Shown here: in pieces, positions 24,140 through 35,740 of the stretch
Numbering within the stretch: position 1 is the stretch's first letter
Layout: each line of letters starts with the position of its first letter
Assembly: GCA_037953625.1 (NCBI GenBank)
Contig: CM075651.1
Span: forward strand, 62,172,501-62,236,500
Direction of reading: 5' to 3'
DNA length: 64,000 nucleotides
DNA from: Crotalaria pallida
Lineage: Eukaryota > Streptophyta > Magnoliopsida > Fabales > Fabaceae
Position numbers and translations under genes: made by a program
Notes under the pieces: generated by a model
Database searches by the model: none
The model's input: only the letters and a program-made list of their open reading frames with translations
Told to the model about the DNA's origin: nothing

Positions 24140-25111
24140 CTACGCCCTAGTCACATTGGCTTCTTTCTTAACTGTGTTCTGTGGGCAGTTAGTTGCAACA
24201 TGACCGGGTTGCCCACATTTGAAACAAGTGACATTTGGTTGATTCCGATTCCGACTCCAGCATACACCTCTATGTTGCTTGCCACATTGAGTACAAGGCG
24301 GAATAGGACCATCGGTACTCACTGCTGGGCTTGTTCTAGGCTGGGAGTAAGGACCTGGTCGCTGCACCGAACTCTTGCCCCTAATAGGACCCCCAGCTTT
24401 CTGTACACCTTTGTTTCTTTTCTTAGCTGCTCGTTGTTTCCGACTCTTTTCATAAGTGCTAGTCATGTTGATCAATTGAGACAGGTTGGCGATGTTCTGA
24501 TACTCAAAAGCCATCTTGATCTCAGAACGAAGCCTGGTCTCGAACTTGATGCACTTGGTCCATTCATCAGCATCTCTGTAACTCCCTGCATATCTGATCA
24601 AGTCCTCAAACCTAGCAACATACTCCCCAACGCGCATGTTCCCTTGCACGAGCTGCAGAAAGGCTATCTCCTTCTCTCTGCGAACATCCTCAGGAAAGTA
24701 TTTGCCAAGAAAACGGTCTTTGAACAACTCCCAAGTGATCGCCTGGTTGCTCGCCTCCAAACCCCTCCGCATCTGTTGCCACCAGTGTTCTGCTTCACTA
24801 GTCAACATGTATTGTGCTAACAGAACCTTTTGTTCCTCCGGTGGTGCCATGGTATTCAGGATCTTTTCAATCTCTTGCAACCAAAGTTGTGCCCCATCGG
24901 GATTGAACCCTCCTTCAAACTTCATCGGATCATTCTTCCTGAACCGTGCCAACCAATCGATCGCAACTAGAGCTGGTGGCTGAGGATTCATTGCTGCTGC
25001 TGTGGCTGTTGCTGCTGCTGCAGCTATGTTATTCCCCTGATTCTGTTGCTGCTGTACCAGTTGTTCCAGAATAGCGCGGATCCCATCATTATCGATCCGC
25101 CTATGAGCCAT
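24140..25111 (-). pseudogene. gag: Gag of element B, ending at a UAG before protease
   Basis: A 323-residue frame from MAHRRIDNDG. It shows the gag core (AIDWLARFRKNDPMKFEGG, WLQEIEKIL, EAEHWWQQM, WELFKDRFLGKYFPEDVRREKE, RVGEYVARFEDLIRYA) and CTQCGKQHRGVC followed by the intact CCHC knuckle CFKCGQPGHVATNC. It ends VTRA then UAG (24140-24142), and the same frame continues directly into protease. Tekay-type elements usually have one gag-pol frame, so this is most likely a mutated codon (CAG to TAG). A suppressible stop cannot be excluded. Confidence 0.9.
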
Positions 25112-25211
25112 TCTGTTTAATCATGCATAAGGCCGACAGTTAATGCTTAATAGCATAATTAGTAGTATAAACATCCTATCAATATATTCTAGACTTTAAA
25201 CTATAATTATC

Positions 25212-25234
25212 GATTACTCGCTTGGTGAGTAATC
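25212..25234 (-). other. Leader hairpin of element B
   Basis: Perfect 8-bp stem GATTACTC (25212-25219) / GAGTAATC (25227-25234), 7-nt loop, about 37-59 nt past the PBS. Counterparts with compensating changes lie in A, C and E. Confidence 0.65.
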
Positions 25235-25270
25235 ACTGGAGTAGCTCATAACTCCAATGGCCGAGGGAAA

Positions 25271-25284
25271 CTGCTCTGATACCA
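25271..25284 (-). other. Primer binding site of element B
   Basis: Reverse complement TGGTATCAGAGCAG matches initiator tRNA-Met; four bases separate it from the LTR start at 25289. Confidence 0.88.
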
Positions 25285-25288
25285 TAAA

Positions 25289-25673
25289 TGTAACACACAG
25301 TAATTATTTACCCTTAATTCCCATTATAGTAAAAATATGAGCTTAAAATTTTCTTTTTAATTTATAAAAACCACCCGTCAAACGGACGGAGTTTCGTTTG
25401 TTTATCGGACTTTTCCAAAAACATCAACCTGATAAACGCATGTATATAATATTAACAATAGCCAGCAGCGCTCAAATATAAATATATGCATCACATAGTT
25501 GCCCCATGGGCTCAAGTGTCAATTATCAGCATCAGTTTGTCAGGGTGTCAGCAGAAATGCAAAGTGTACAAATCAAAAGACCATAACTGCAACTATGCCC
25601 AAAAATGAATCATAAATCATGCACAAAAGAAACTATCCTAAGCTCCTCTCAAAAAGCATATACAGCTCATATA
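25289..25673 (-). mobile_element. 5' LTR of element B, first part
   Basis: Matches 18136 onward with a handful of differences, then is interrupted by element C at 25674. ATATA (25669-25673) is the left copy of C's target duplication. The LTR resumes at 44181 and ends at 46411. Confidence 0.88.
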
Positions 25674-28413
25674 TGTCACACCCTCACTTTTAATTAGTTA
25701 AAATTAGATTTTAATAAAATTCGTACTTGAAAATTTCGACAAGAATCCGGCAGAGTTTCCTCTGTTTATCGGACCTCACAAAAATTTTCATCTTTTAAAC
25801 CTGTCAGTCCAGAATATTACAAAACCTAAAATTATATTTAACTTAGGCTACCTAGCACTAATGCCCTTTTCAAAAATAACATAACTTTTTGGGCTTCTAA
25901 AAAATTAAACCAAAATAATTACACCAAATTAATTTAGGTTCTCTCGTGGCTAAATTACACTCCACGGTGTGGAGTGTACTCCTGTTCGGCCATGACTTGT
26001 GTAAGCTCCACTTCTGTACCTGTAAAAATATAGCAAGAAGGGTAGCATTACACAGAACTTAGGAAATAATTTCTAAGAAGTCATAATAGTAAACTAAGCC
26101 TAACATTTATATTATCATCGTAATAATCATAATCATTTTCAAGTATTTCACAACATAAACATGCATCATTCACAATCAAAATATGTGGCATTTTCTTCAA
26201 AATTATTTTCTTATATTTCTTTTTCAGTTTTCTTAGTTTTTCTCATATTTCCTCTTTCCTTTCTTCTTTTCTTTCCTTTCTTGTCTTTTCTTATCATGTA
26301 CCATTAGGTATTTTTGCATGCACCTGTTAGGATGGTGTCTTCACCCAATAGGTTTTCTTACCTTCACCCAGGATTTTCTTACCGCATAGACCATTAGCTC
26401 ATTAGGGCCTTTTCTTTCATGCTTTCTTACACGTCTCATTATTTATTTTATTGATTTAGCTATTGATCTCGCGCGGGTCCCAAACACCTAACGAGACTTT
26501 GGATCTATGGGATTTACTTACCTGAGTGAGGACTTCACCTATTGGGAATTCGAGTCTATTCCTTAAAATAGACTCTGTCCTAACAAGGCACCTAATGGGT
26601 ACGGATACCCGTCACGCGATCAATAGCTGCTGCCTTTTGTTTAATTTCGTTTATTCCAATGACAATCCAGTCCAGTATAATTCAAACATATTTGATTCAC
26701 ACTAATATGCAGCAGACAAAATTTTACTCCATAATTAGATACCAACCAGATATCAGCCTATAATCAATAAAAATAATCAATACAATTAATCACTTCATAA
26801 CCAATTTTAAGTTCATCAAAATTAACCAAATAATCACTTAACGAATAACCAATAAATAAAAAAAAATAATCAATTCATCAAAACATAAGTGTGTTCATTT
26901 CTTTAATTTAATAACAGACTTAATATCAACATTAACTACCCTATTGTTCTAATTAATCTTTTCTACTCCTAGCCACCACTATAAACAACCTAGAAATCAT
27001 GTCCTAAATTAAGGTAATACAACCCTCTTACCTGGGATCCTAGCAATAGAAACAATATAACGTTCACGTCCGCGCCTTTCTCGAGGGTCAGGGACAACAA
27101 AACGCGTTGGATCTAAACAGGGACACACGTTAAAACTAATTATAACATTAAACGTATATGTATGTATATATATATATATATCAATAAATATAATAAACTA
27201 AATTCATTTTTGTCAAAATAATAAATATATATCATTATACAATATATCATTTTCTCCAAAACATTTCTTTATTTGAAAATATAGGGATAGTAAAAATATT
27301 GACGGATCATCGAATAAATTACATAAATGGGTAAAGGGAGTTAAGAAGGTTATTTACCTAAGACGAATTTGAGATTGAACGGTCGGATTTTGAGTTATTG
27401 GACCGAGAAGTTGGGAAAAATCCCAAAATTCTCTCAACGTCGCACGCCCTCTTTCTTGTCGTCGCTACTTCTTCTTATGATCTCTTCATTATTTCTGTAC
27501 ATTTGCTTTTGTTTTTTTAATTAGCACTCTCACTTTCTCTTTTGGTTTGGGCTGGGCCGTGGGTTTTCTCTTTTTTTTTTTTGTTACTAGTAGTAGATTA
27601 GGAAATATATAAATATATTTATTATTTTATGTTCTATACTCATTTGTGGGTTAATGCGTGTAAGTGTTTTGAATTATAACCAAAAGTTTGATGATCCCGA
27701 AAACAAAATACATTTAAGTAGAATAATATTATATTTTTAATGACTCAAAATTGATTAAAAATAATAAAGTTACCGGTCTAATTAAAAAGAAACAATTTAA
27801 TTAACCGGTCCTTAAGGATATATATTGCGTAACAAAAAGTATAAAAATTCAAATGTAAATATATTTTCTCAATCCTGATATCAAACTTGATAAAATATAA
27901 TATTCAAAATTTTGAAATAATAAGTCATTATATATAACATATACCAGTAATATATTAAAAACAGCCTGGGAGCTAAAAATAAATCAGTCTCAGAACGCTA
28001 TGAAAATTTATAGGAACACTCAAAATATTAAATTAAACATATCTTTCTAAAGAAACTATTTGTGAAAATGCTTCTAAGACCTGTCACTTGAGCTCCCTGT
28101 CAAAATATTAATTAAACTAAATGAAAATATTCTTTTATTTTTGTAAAACGTATGATAACAAATTTATACTTATTTTGACTAGAAAACATATTTCAATTAT
28201 AATGATGAAATCAAAATTTTATTACGATACTCAAATATTGAAAACATCATATTAAATCATTTAATTACTTTATTCTTAATTTTCTATTATTATACGTTTC
28301 TAACACTAAAAGATCCCTTTTCAACACTCATTTAACCTTGTTATTATTATTACTATTATTCCAATCGCGCTATTATTCTAATTATACTTGCGATTAAAAT
28401 TTGGGATGTTACA
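25674..28413 (-). mobile_element. 3' LTR of non-autonomous element C
   Basis: A 2,740-bp LTR from TGTCACACCCTCAC to GGGATGTTACA, nearly identical to 31112-31290 plus 41621-44175. Highly AT-rich, with TA microsatellites (27160-27182). Near the PBS-side end, arms CAGAG (25751-25755) and CTCTG (25760-25764) form a hairpin whose sense-strand loop is GAAA. It has no palindrome cluster of the kind found in B, D and E. Confidence 0.85.
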
Positions 28414-28452
28414 ATTCTCCCCCACTTACTGGAATTTCGTCCCCGAAATTCC
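28414..28452 (-). other. Polypurine tract and hairpin of element C
   Basis: Minus strand AAGTGGGGGAGAAT (28414-28427) beside the LTR. Perfect 9-bp stem GGAATTTCG / CGAAATTCC with loop GGGA at 28431-28452. Kept although the element encodes no protein. Confidence 0.8.
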
Positions 28453-31111
28453 GTTCAATTCCTTCAATGGAGACCCATCCTAAACGCAAGGTCATTCGGC
28501 TACGACACTCACTTCTTTTTGGTTGCACTCCCCCAATTGGAATTGACATACCACTTTGCATTAGAACGCCACTAAGTTCGTGCACTATATGAAGAGTACG
28601 AGTAATGGTCCATCTTGATTAGTCTCGACGTGGAGACTTGTTGAGGGTTTTCTAAGGTTTAGTCTTCCCACAGCTAAACATTTCAAGAGTCCCACTAATA
28701 AGACTCCTATTGGATCTTGGATTCTCCAAAATCATGTTTAACTTCCTAAGGAAGATGGAAATGGTTTCTAGGATCAACTGGTTTCCCTCAGAAATTCTAC
28801 ATCAAAGGTTTGAGGAGGGTACTACTGTGCCTTAAACGACAACACCCTCAGGAGTTTGATTATACTATAACCCAAAAATACAACTTATTTATTATTCCTA
28901 GGCCCTAATCAAACACATACATCAATGAAACAGACATAAAACACAAAGGCATCATTCAAAATTCAAACATACACAACAACAATTCACAACATCATATATT
29001 TCAACATAAACATTGTTCAATCCCTACTTACTCCTAAACTAGTCATTGTCTACCTTGCCTAACTTAGGGTTAAATCTTACCTCTACACACACATTCATAA
29101 CAATCATCACATATTTGAAAATTGTTTTAGAGGGGGTTCGGGGAATAGGATTTGCATGATTTGCAACAAAAATGCATTTTCATCAATTCAATTCCCTAAT
29201 GTTATGAAAATTTGCAAGTAGAGTCCCTTCCTATAAAAGATCATCGTGGTAAATTTTCAGGTCAATCGGAGTTCATTAGGTTCAGCCTTTACCCCTACAA
29301 CCACTTTATCAAAACATTGTAATTGTTGGGGCTAAACCTAAATCAAATTTATTTAAAAATAGTATGCAAACTCCAAATGGCCTCAAAATTTAAAGGGACC
29401 TCACCTATACTTAACCAAAGGTTGGGTAAAATTGTCAAACCAATCGGAGCATGTTAGATTCGATTTATTTAAAACACTAACTTGCTCCAATTAGCTTGAA
29501 ATTTTACATGAAACATTGATTCAACCTTAGGATATTTATGTAAAAATTTTCAGGTCAATTGAGTATCCCAAGCCCGAAAACTCAGTTTTCCATTTTATGT
29601 AAAAACCCTGATTTCCGACAACCACCTAACCACAACCACATACACCCATCAAAATCTTTGGTATAAACAATCACTATGTATGGGGGGTTAAAATTCAGTA
29701 AATAAAGTCTCATACAAGAAAAGCATTTGGGAAAAAAAAACATTTATGCATTTATAAAAATCAAAGTCTTTAGAAATCAGGTTCCTCTCTTGATGAGGAA
29801 ACATTTGTTTTCATGTAGAAGTTCTATAAAATTTTCAGTCGTGCACGTCACCATACTGAACTACCACCATCTAACTTCATAAGAACCTAGGTGAAGGAGT
29901 GTAAAATCACTCAAGATTAGTAAACTAAGAGAAAAAGGGAATATGCCTATGACTAGAAAATTGAGTTTGGTACATCTTCAAAAGTTGAAACAGTTATATT
30001 CCCTTTGACTTCGAGTTTGAAAATTGAGTTTCATTCCAAATTGAGTAGTGTCGCATACGAAAGGTTCCTATTTAATCGACGTGTGACTTATTTAAAAGCA
30101 ATGAACTAATTCACCGTTCAATTACTTAGGAATCCTTGGTTTTCCTTACTACCTTTTGAAAAATTTTGCCGTGCGACTTAACAATCAATTTAGAATGATT
30201 CTGATTCAGTGCAACACCTTGAAATTCACTTTAAATACTCACATTGTCAAACAAGCAGTCATAATATATTCAATCACAAGCATCAAATACGATTCGTTTT
30301 CACATATTAGCATCTAACACATTTAATATCAAACATACACAATTATGCACAATTATCAGGTCTATCTATCCTACAAACACTACCCTAATCACATAATCCT
30401 AGTAACTCACTATAAACTAACTAGGACTCTTTTCCCTAGGACAAGGCAACACCTACCACGATTCCGCTGCGCCACTCTGATTCAAAAATCTCTAAACATA
30501 CAGGGTGGCACCTATACTAATGACCCTTGCATCTCCTAGATTTGGGACATTACTAAATTCCCAAAACGCTCACAGAAACTTAAGACATGATGATTATATC
30601 TTCCGATAGATGTACACTTGAGGTGATCAGGCTCAAACATACACCATATCAGTAATAAAACCATTCTCGTCTCACCTAAATTTATGCTACGTGACCTAAT
30701 AGTTTCAAAAATACTGAAATCTTGTTTTGTATGTCACATTTAGAATTGGATTACTTGACGCGAGATTAAAGATCACTTCCTCCCGGTGGGGTAGCAACTT
30801 AGTGCCCTAGCCCGTTGGGGTATTGTCTTCCTTAGTCCCGTCGTTCATCCACTTCTAAATATGACTCATTGTTTTTCCACAAGATTTCGGGTTTGTTTAA
30901 TAAGTTTCAAATATTTTAAACAACCTTAAAAGAAAACTCAAACACACACTACGCGGTACTTCGCAACCATACCTATCCTAATGCTAGCACTAGCACTTAA
31001 CTAAGTCATAAAACAACTCTATTCCTAACTACAAGTTACTCGCTTGATGAGTAACCACAGGAGTAACACACAACTCCAATAGGCCGAGGAAAAACTACTC
31101 TGATACCAAAA
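28453..31111. mobile_element. Non-coding interior of element C (LARD-like)
   Basis: About 2.66 kb between polypurine tract and LTR with no gag or pol similarity in six frames, so C is a large non-autonomous LTR element. At 29140-29600 a loosely repeated phrase AAATTTTCAGGTCAATCGG-like recurs roughly every 100-150 bases. Near the right end are a leader hairpin (31035-31055) and PBS (31097-31108; reverse complement TGGTATCAGAGT). The leader next to the PBS resembles that of A and B, suggesting use of their machinery. Confidence 0.75.
31035..31055 (-). other. Leader hairpin of element C
   Basis: Perfect 7-bp stem GTTACTC (31035-31041) / GAGTAAC (31049-31055), 7-nt loop. Relative to B one A-T pair is replaced by G-C, a compensating change. 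About 42-62 nt past the PBS. Confidence 0.65.
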
Positions 31112-31290
31112 TGTCACACCCTCACTTTTAATTAGTTAAAATTAGATTTTATTAAAATTCATACTTGAAAATTTCGACGAGAATCCGGCAGAGTTTCCTC
31201 TGTTTATCGGACCTCACAAAAATTTTCATCTTTTAAACCTGCCAGTCCAGAATATTACAAAACCTTAAATTATATTTAACTTAGGCTACC
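31112..31290 (-). mobile_element. 5' LTR of element C, first part
   Basis: Matches 25674 onward, then is interrupted by element D. CTACC at 31286-31290 is the left copy of D's target duplication. The LTR continues at 41621-44175. Confidence 0.88.
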
Positions 31291-32094
31291 TGTAACGACC
31301 GGAGTCGTCACGGGAATTATGTTATGATAAGTGCATATTATTAATGCGATTTAAGGAAATGATATTGATGTTTTTTATGATTGTATATAAAAATAGGAAA
31401 TAATTTAAACCAAATACTTTCATAAAACTGCATCATTTATATTTCACATAAGGAGTTTAATTTAATGTACATCATTTCACATTGTTTCAGTCAAAAGGTA
31501 CTGTATCCTAACTCTGAGTTACTAAACTCAGTCAGTGCACATATACATATATATATATATATATGATAAGGTGTAACCCAGAGCAGTCCACAAAACTCTA
31601 TAATATGATAGGAAGTCGCATAACATTCATCTTAATCAGGGAAAAGATGAATGATAAAGATCACAGGAATTCTGGTCCTGAGGGGACGCATATGCGAGAG
31701 ATGATTGAGACGGCGGATAGTAACTTCCACCACTCCCTCAAGGACTACACTATGTCCCCTCCGGTGCCAATCTCCCTCAGGGAGAAACCTCATCTTGATG
31801 CATATGGGGTTCTGAGCCATGACCTACAAACAATTAGGGCAAAGGGAGTAAAACAGTGTCATTCGCGTACAAATGAATAATTAAATGAACTAGGAATAAA
31901 CAAACACAATTAGTCAAGTAGCAATTAAAATCACATAGGCAAATAAGCAATCTCAAATAATCAATTAATAATTACTAAATAATAATTATCAAGCAATAAT
32001 ATATGTTTCTAATGCATGTGCAATGCAATGCGATGCAATGTTCAATGCAATCTCCTCTGTGATATTCTACGAATATCATGCACTTGGCAAATTC

Positions 32095-32213
32095 ACGTTT
32101 ATCGATAACGTCCTCAACGATTCAATTTACGTTTTATCGAAAACGTTCAAACGATCAAATTTTACGTTTTAACGAAAACGCTCAAACGCTCCACGTATGT
32201 TTGACGACAACGT
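32095..32213. repeat. Tandem hairpin units in the D LTR
   Basis: Four units at 32095, 32129, 32164 and 32193, spaced about 30-35 bases. Each is self-complementary: ACGTTTATCGATAACGT, then ACGTTTTATCGAAAACGT, then decayed versions. Repeated at about 39493-39617 in the other LTR. Confidence 0.7.
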
Positions 32214-32748
32214 ACCAACGATCATACTAAATAGGAAAAGCAATTGGGAGTAAACGTCTTTCCACCAAGTATACAATTACAACCCATGTGTAAATTATAC
32301 TAAAGACCGTCCTCCGCAATCACGAAATACTCCGAGAGATCGATAGAATAAAATTATAGTCATTGTAAAATTATCCCGAGTCGAGTCTGCAGAACCCACT
32401 CATCATAGGACTATTTTACCTATAATTAATTCCCACGGTTATTTGACGTATCACCGTCATAAACCTAATCTCCGCATATTCTCATACCGATTTAATTAAA
32501 TCTAATGTGTCTTTTCCTATTATCTTATCTTAGCTCCATAACACCATGCATGATTTCAATCACAATCAAGTTATTAGGATTGAATTCAAATTATTTAATT
32601 GGCATTGAATTGATGTTAAAAAGGAATTGACATCCAAACATTCTTTTAAATAATAAAAAATAAAGTTTTTATTTTAAAAGAATTAATTAAAAATATTAGG
32701 GAAATATTGGATTAAAGAAAAATACATTTTTCAGGTTCTGGACAGTGT

Positions 32749-32850
32749 CTAACCGGTTAGAAAGTCGTGTAACCGATTATTCACATTTAAATTTCCCTCT
32801 TTTCAAGTTTTACAGTAACTAACCGGTTAGTAGTTGCACTAACCGGTTAG
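32749..32850. repeat. CTAACCGGTTAG palindrome cluster, inner site
   Basis: Perfect 12-bp palindromes at 32749-32760, 32819-32830 and 32839-32850, with a degenerate TAACCGATTA between. About 1.37-1.47 kb into the LTR in the sense direction. The other LTR has the same cluster near 40147-40250. Confidence 0.8.
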
Positions 32851-33917
32851 TCACTGCAACATCAGTCCAGAAATGTCACTTTTTAACACCAATTCAAAAA
32901 CCTTTAGTTTTCAATCCTTATCAATCATTCACAGAACATATATGGACATATTTAAACATGTTCAAACCAGTTATACACATCAATTTCATGAGATTCATAT
33001 AGAATTATTCAAGTATGCATAAAATCACATAATTAACACTTAACATGTCAAATTCAATTTCAGAGCTTCTCAAGTCAAATTTATCGTTCCTTTAGCTCAT
33101 GTTCAGTTAATATGACTTGCTTGAATGAGTTTTATGTCCTATTTTGGCCTCCAAGCCAAAGTCCCAATTCAAAACCTATGGCCCTTGAGCTTGTAAAGCT
33201 CCTTTACATTCCAAGCCATTTAATAATCATTCTAGCAAATGAATATCTTCTCCCTTACCTATTGAAGCTTTTGAGACTGATTGGAAAGCAAGAGAAAAGC
33301 TTAACACGATTTTGGGACAAAACCACACCTCAGCTGCAACTCTGTTTTCAGTTTCAACAGGGGTTATTGATCAGAGATTTTCAACTCGAATAAGTGGGAT
33401 AAACGTGTAAGAAAAGATTAGAATCAAAAATAGGATACACTAACTCAAGATTGAAACAAGTTTGAGACTCTAAATTAGCTTGATCTTACCACACGAATTC
33501 AACAAAGATGGTTCCAGAGACTGATTTATGCTCTGTTTTCCAGCATCAACAGAGTCAAATTGCAGAGCTTATAACTTTCTCTACAGTTTATCAAATCAAG
33601 TGGGGTTTGTTTCTAATTCAAGAAGGTTCAGAGAGCTTTGTTTTGATATAGAGTTTATGTGTGTTGGTGCTTCAGAGGAAGAAAACAAACTCAAACACAG
33701 CCACACCATAACAATGAAGTCTGAACTTGTTTTATGAGATGTTAGGAATGATTTGTGTGGCTTTAGAATGGGTTAAGTCACCAAATTTCATGACCACTCA
33801 TTCACAACAGAGATTAGACGCGTTTTCAGGCTAAGGTGGCTGGTGTTGGGGTTAAAAACGTGTTTCCCTTTTTCAATTTGTGTCCAGAACAATCTCAGTT
33901 CTGGGTGTCTGAGAGCA

Positions 33918-33949
33918 GTAACCGGTTACTCGTGCCACTAACCGGTTAG
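33918..33949. repeat. CTAACCGGTTAG palindrome pair, U3 site
   Basis: GTAACCGGTTAC at 33918-33929 and CTAACCGGTTAG at 33938-33949, about 270-300 nt into the LTR in sense direction. Same pair near 41316-41347. Confidence 0.8.
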
Positions 33950-34217
33950 TAAGACACAAATCTTAAAAATCTAAAGATATTATATTTTATTTCTTTTCTT
34001 TTCTTAATATCTTTTAAATTCTTATTTTATTTTCATAAAAAGAAATAATTACTTTGATAAAATAATTTCCTTTAATTATTTCTTAATTTATTTTTAAAAC
34101 ATAATTATATTCTAATCATCATAATTATATTATAATCACATTATAATTTTTATAATAATTAACGTAATTACATATAATTATATTTTATAATCGGGGATTA
34201 ATTTTTGGGGTGTTACA

Positions 34218-34255
34218 CTTCTCCCCCACTTAAAGGAATTTCGTCCCCGAAATTC
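34218..34255 (-). other. Polypurine tract and hairpin of element D
   Basis: Minus strand AAGTGGGGGAGAAG (34218-34231) beside the LTR. Perfect 8-bp stem GAATTTCG / CGAAATTC with loop GGGA at 34236-34255, three bases after the pol stop codon. Confidence 0.82.
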
Positions 34256-34258
34256 AAC

Positions 34259-35719
34259 TTACTGAAATAACTCAGGATACTCCCTACGCATACGCTCTTC
34301 TAATTCCCAGGTTGATTCAGACACATCGCCTCGATTCCACAAAACTCTAACTAATGGAATCTCTTTCCCTTTAAGCTGCTTCATTCTTCGATCTTCGATT
34401 CGCACTGGACCAGCTTCGAGCGTGAGATTCTCCTTGATCGGCAATATGTCCGGTTGAATCTGAATTACAGCTTCAGGATCATGCATATACTTCCGAAGTT
34501 GCGAGACATGAAAAACATCATGGAGGTTTTCAAGAGAAGGGGGTAAAGCAATCTGGTAGGCGACTGGACCTATGCTCCTCAGGATTTGATATGGCCCAAC
34601 AAATTTTGGCGATAGCTTCTTCGGCTTAAGGGCACGACCAATTCCTTTTGTTGGTACTACTCTAAGAAATACATGATCACCTTCGTTAAATTCCAAAGAA
34701 TTTCTTCTCCTATCAGCATAGCTTTTCTGGCGACTCTGAGCTGTCTTCATTTTATCCTGAATCATCTTGATCTTCTCTGTGGTCTCTAGCACACTATTGG
34801 GACCAATAATCGAGTTCTCCCCCACTTGGAACCAACATAGTGGGGTTTTACATTTTCTACCATATAACACTTCAAATGGTGCCATTCCAATGCTTGCATG
34901 GTAGCTGTTGTTGTAAGTGAATTCCACTAATGGCAACAATTGTTCCCAATTTTCTTGATATTCCAGAACACAAGCCCTCAGGAGATCTTCTAATGTCTGA
35001 ATAGTCCTTTCTGTCTGCCCATCTGTTTGCGGATGGCATGCAGAACTCATACTTAACTTCGTTCCCAAAGCCTGATGCAAACTTTGTCAGAATCTTGAAG
35101 TAAACCTTGGATCTCGATCAGAGACAATGTTGGAAGGTATACCATGCAAACGGACAATCTCCTTTATATAGAGTTGGGTTAACTTCTCTAAGGAATAATG
35201 CATGTTCATTGGTATAAAATGAGCCGATTTGGATAATCTATCTACGACTACCCAAATAGCCTCATGACCCAACGAAGTTCTAGGCAATCCAGATACAAAA
35301 TCCATAGAGATGCTATCCCATTTCCATAGGGGAATCTCCAAAGGTTTTAATTCTCCACCAGGTTTCTTATGCTCGATCTTTGCCTTTTGACAAATCAGAC
35401 AAGACGTGACATAAGAAGCTACATCTTTCTTTAATCTTGACCACCAGAATATCTTCTTCAAATCTTGATACATCTTGGTTGATCCTGGATGGATACTCAT
35501 CTTGCTTTTATGTGCCTCCTTCAAAATCATTCTCCTCAGCTGATGGTCATTTGGAATGCAAATTCGTCCTTTGAATCGAAGGATTCCATCTGATCCAACT
35601 TGAAAGTCAGGTTCTTTTCCTTCGTCTGATAACTTCTTCTTTTCTTGGAGATCTACATCCCTTTGTTGCATTTCACTAATTTGAGTTAAAAACTCATTAG
35701 TAATCTGCAACATTCCCAA
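34259..35719 (-). pseudogene. pol: Integrase and chromodomain of element D, one in-frame stop
   Basis: Contains the HHCC zinc motif (HKSKMSIH...CLICQ), the catalytic acidic residues in MDFVSGLPRT, VSDRDPRF and QTDGQTERT, then GPYQILRSIGPVAYQI and a chromodomain-like tail (RRMKQLKGKEIPLVRVLW...STWELEERM). A UGA at 35087-35089 replaces the tryptophan that B has in SRFWQSL, consistent with TGG to TGA. Same frame as RT upstream; natural stop UAA at 34259-34261. Confidence 0.92.
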
Positions 35720-35740
35720 CTTAATGTTGTCTTCTTCTAG

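Larger units (their letters stand above)
31291..34217 (-). mobile_element. 3' LTR of element D
   Basis: A 2,927-bp LTR from TGTAACGACCGG to GGGGTGTTACA. The partner is 38693-41615; I count roughly 30-35 differences by eye, about 99 % identity. It contains CTAACCGGTTAG palindromes, a hairpin GATATTC-TAC-GAATATC (32061-32077), a tandem set of ACGTTTT...AAAACGT units (32095-32213) and a TA microsatellite (31545-31564). ORFs inside it are repeated in both LTRs but show no protein family. Confidence 0.9.

Noticed and set aside
23993..24820. 275-residue plus-strand open frame
   Set aside because: It is the antisense shadow of B's protease and gag; the minus-strand frame has clear domains.
31563..33737. 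Open frames in the D LTR (for example 105 and 93 residues)
   Set aside because: They appear in both LTRs because the LTRs are copies. They have no family similarity and lie in regulatory LTR sequence.
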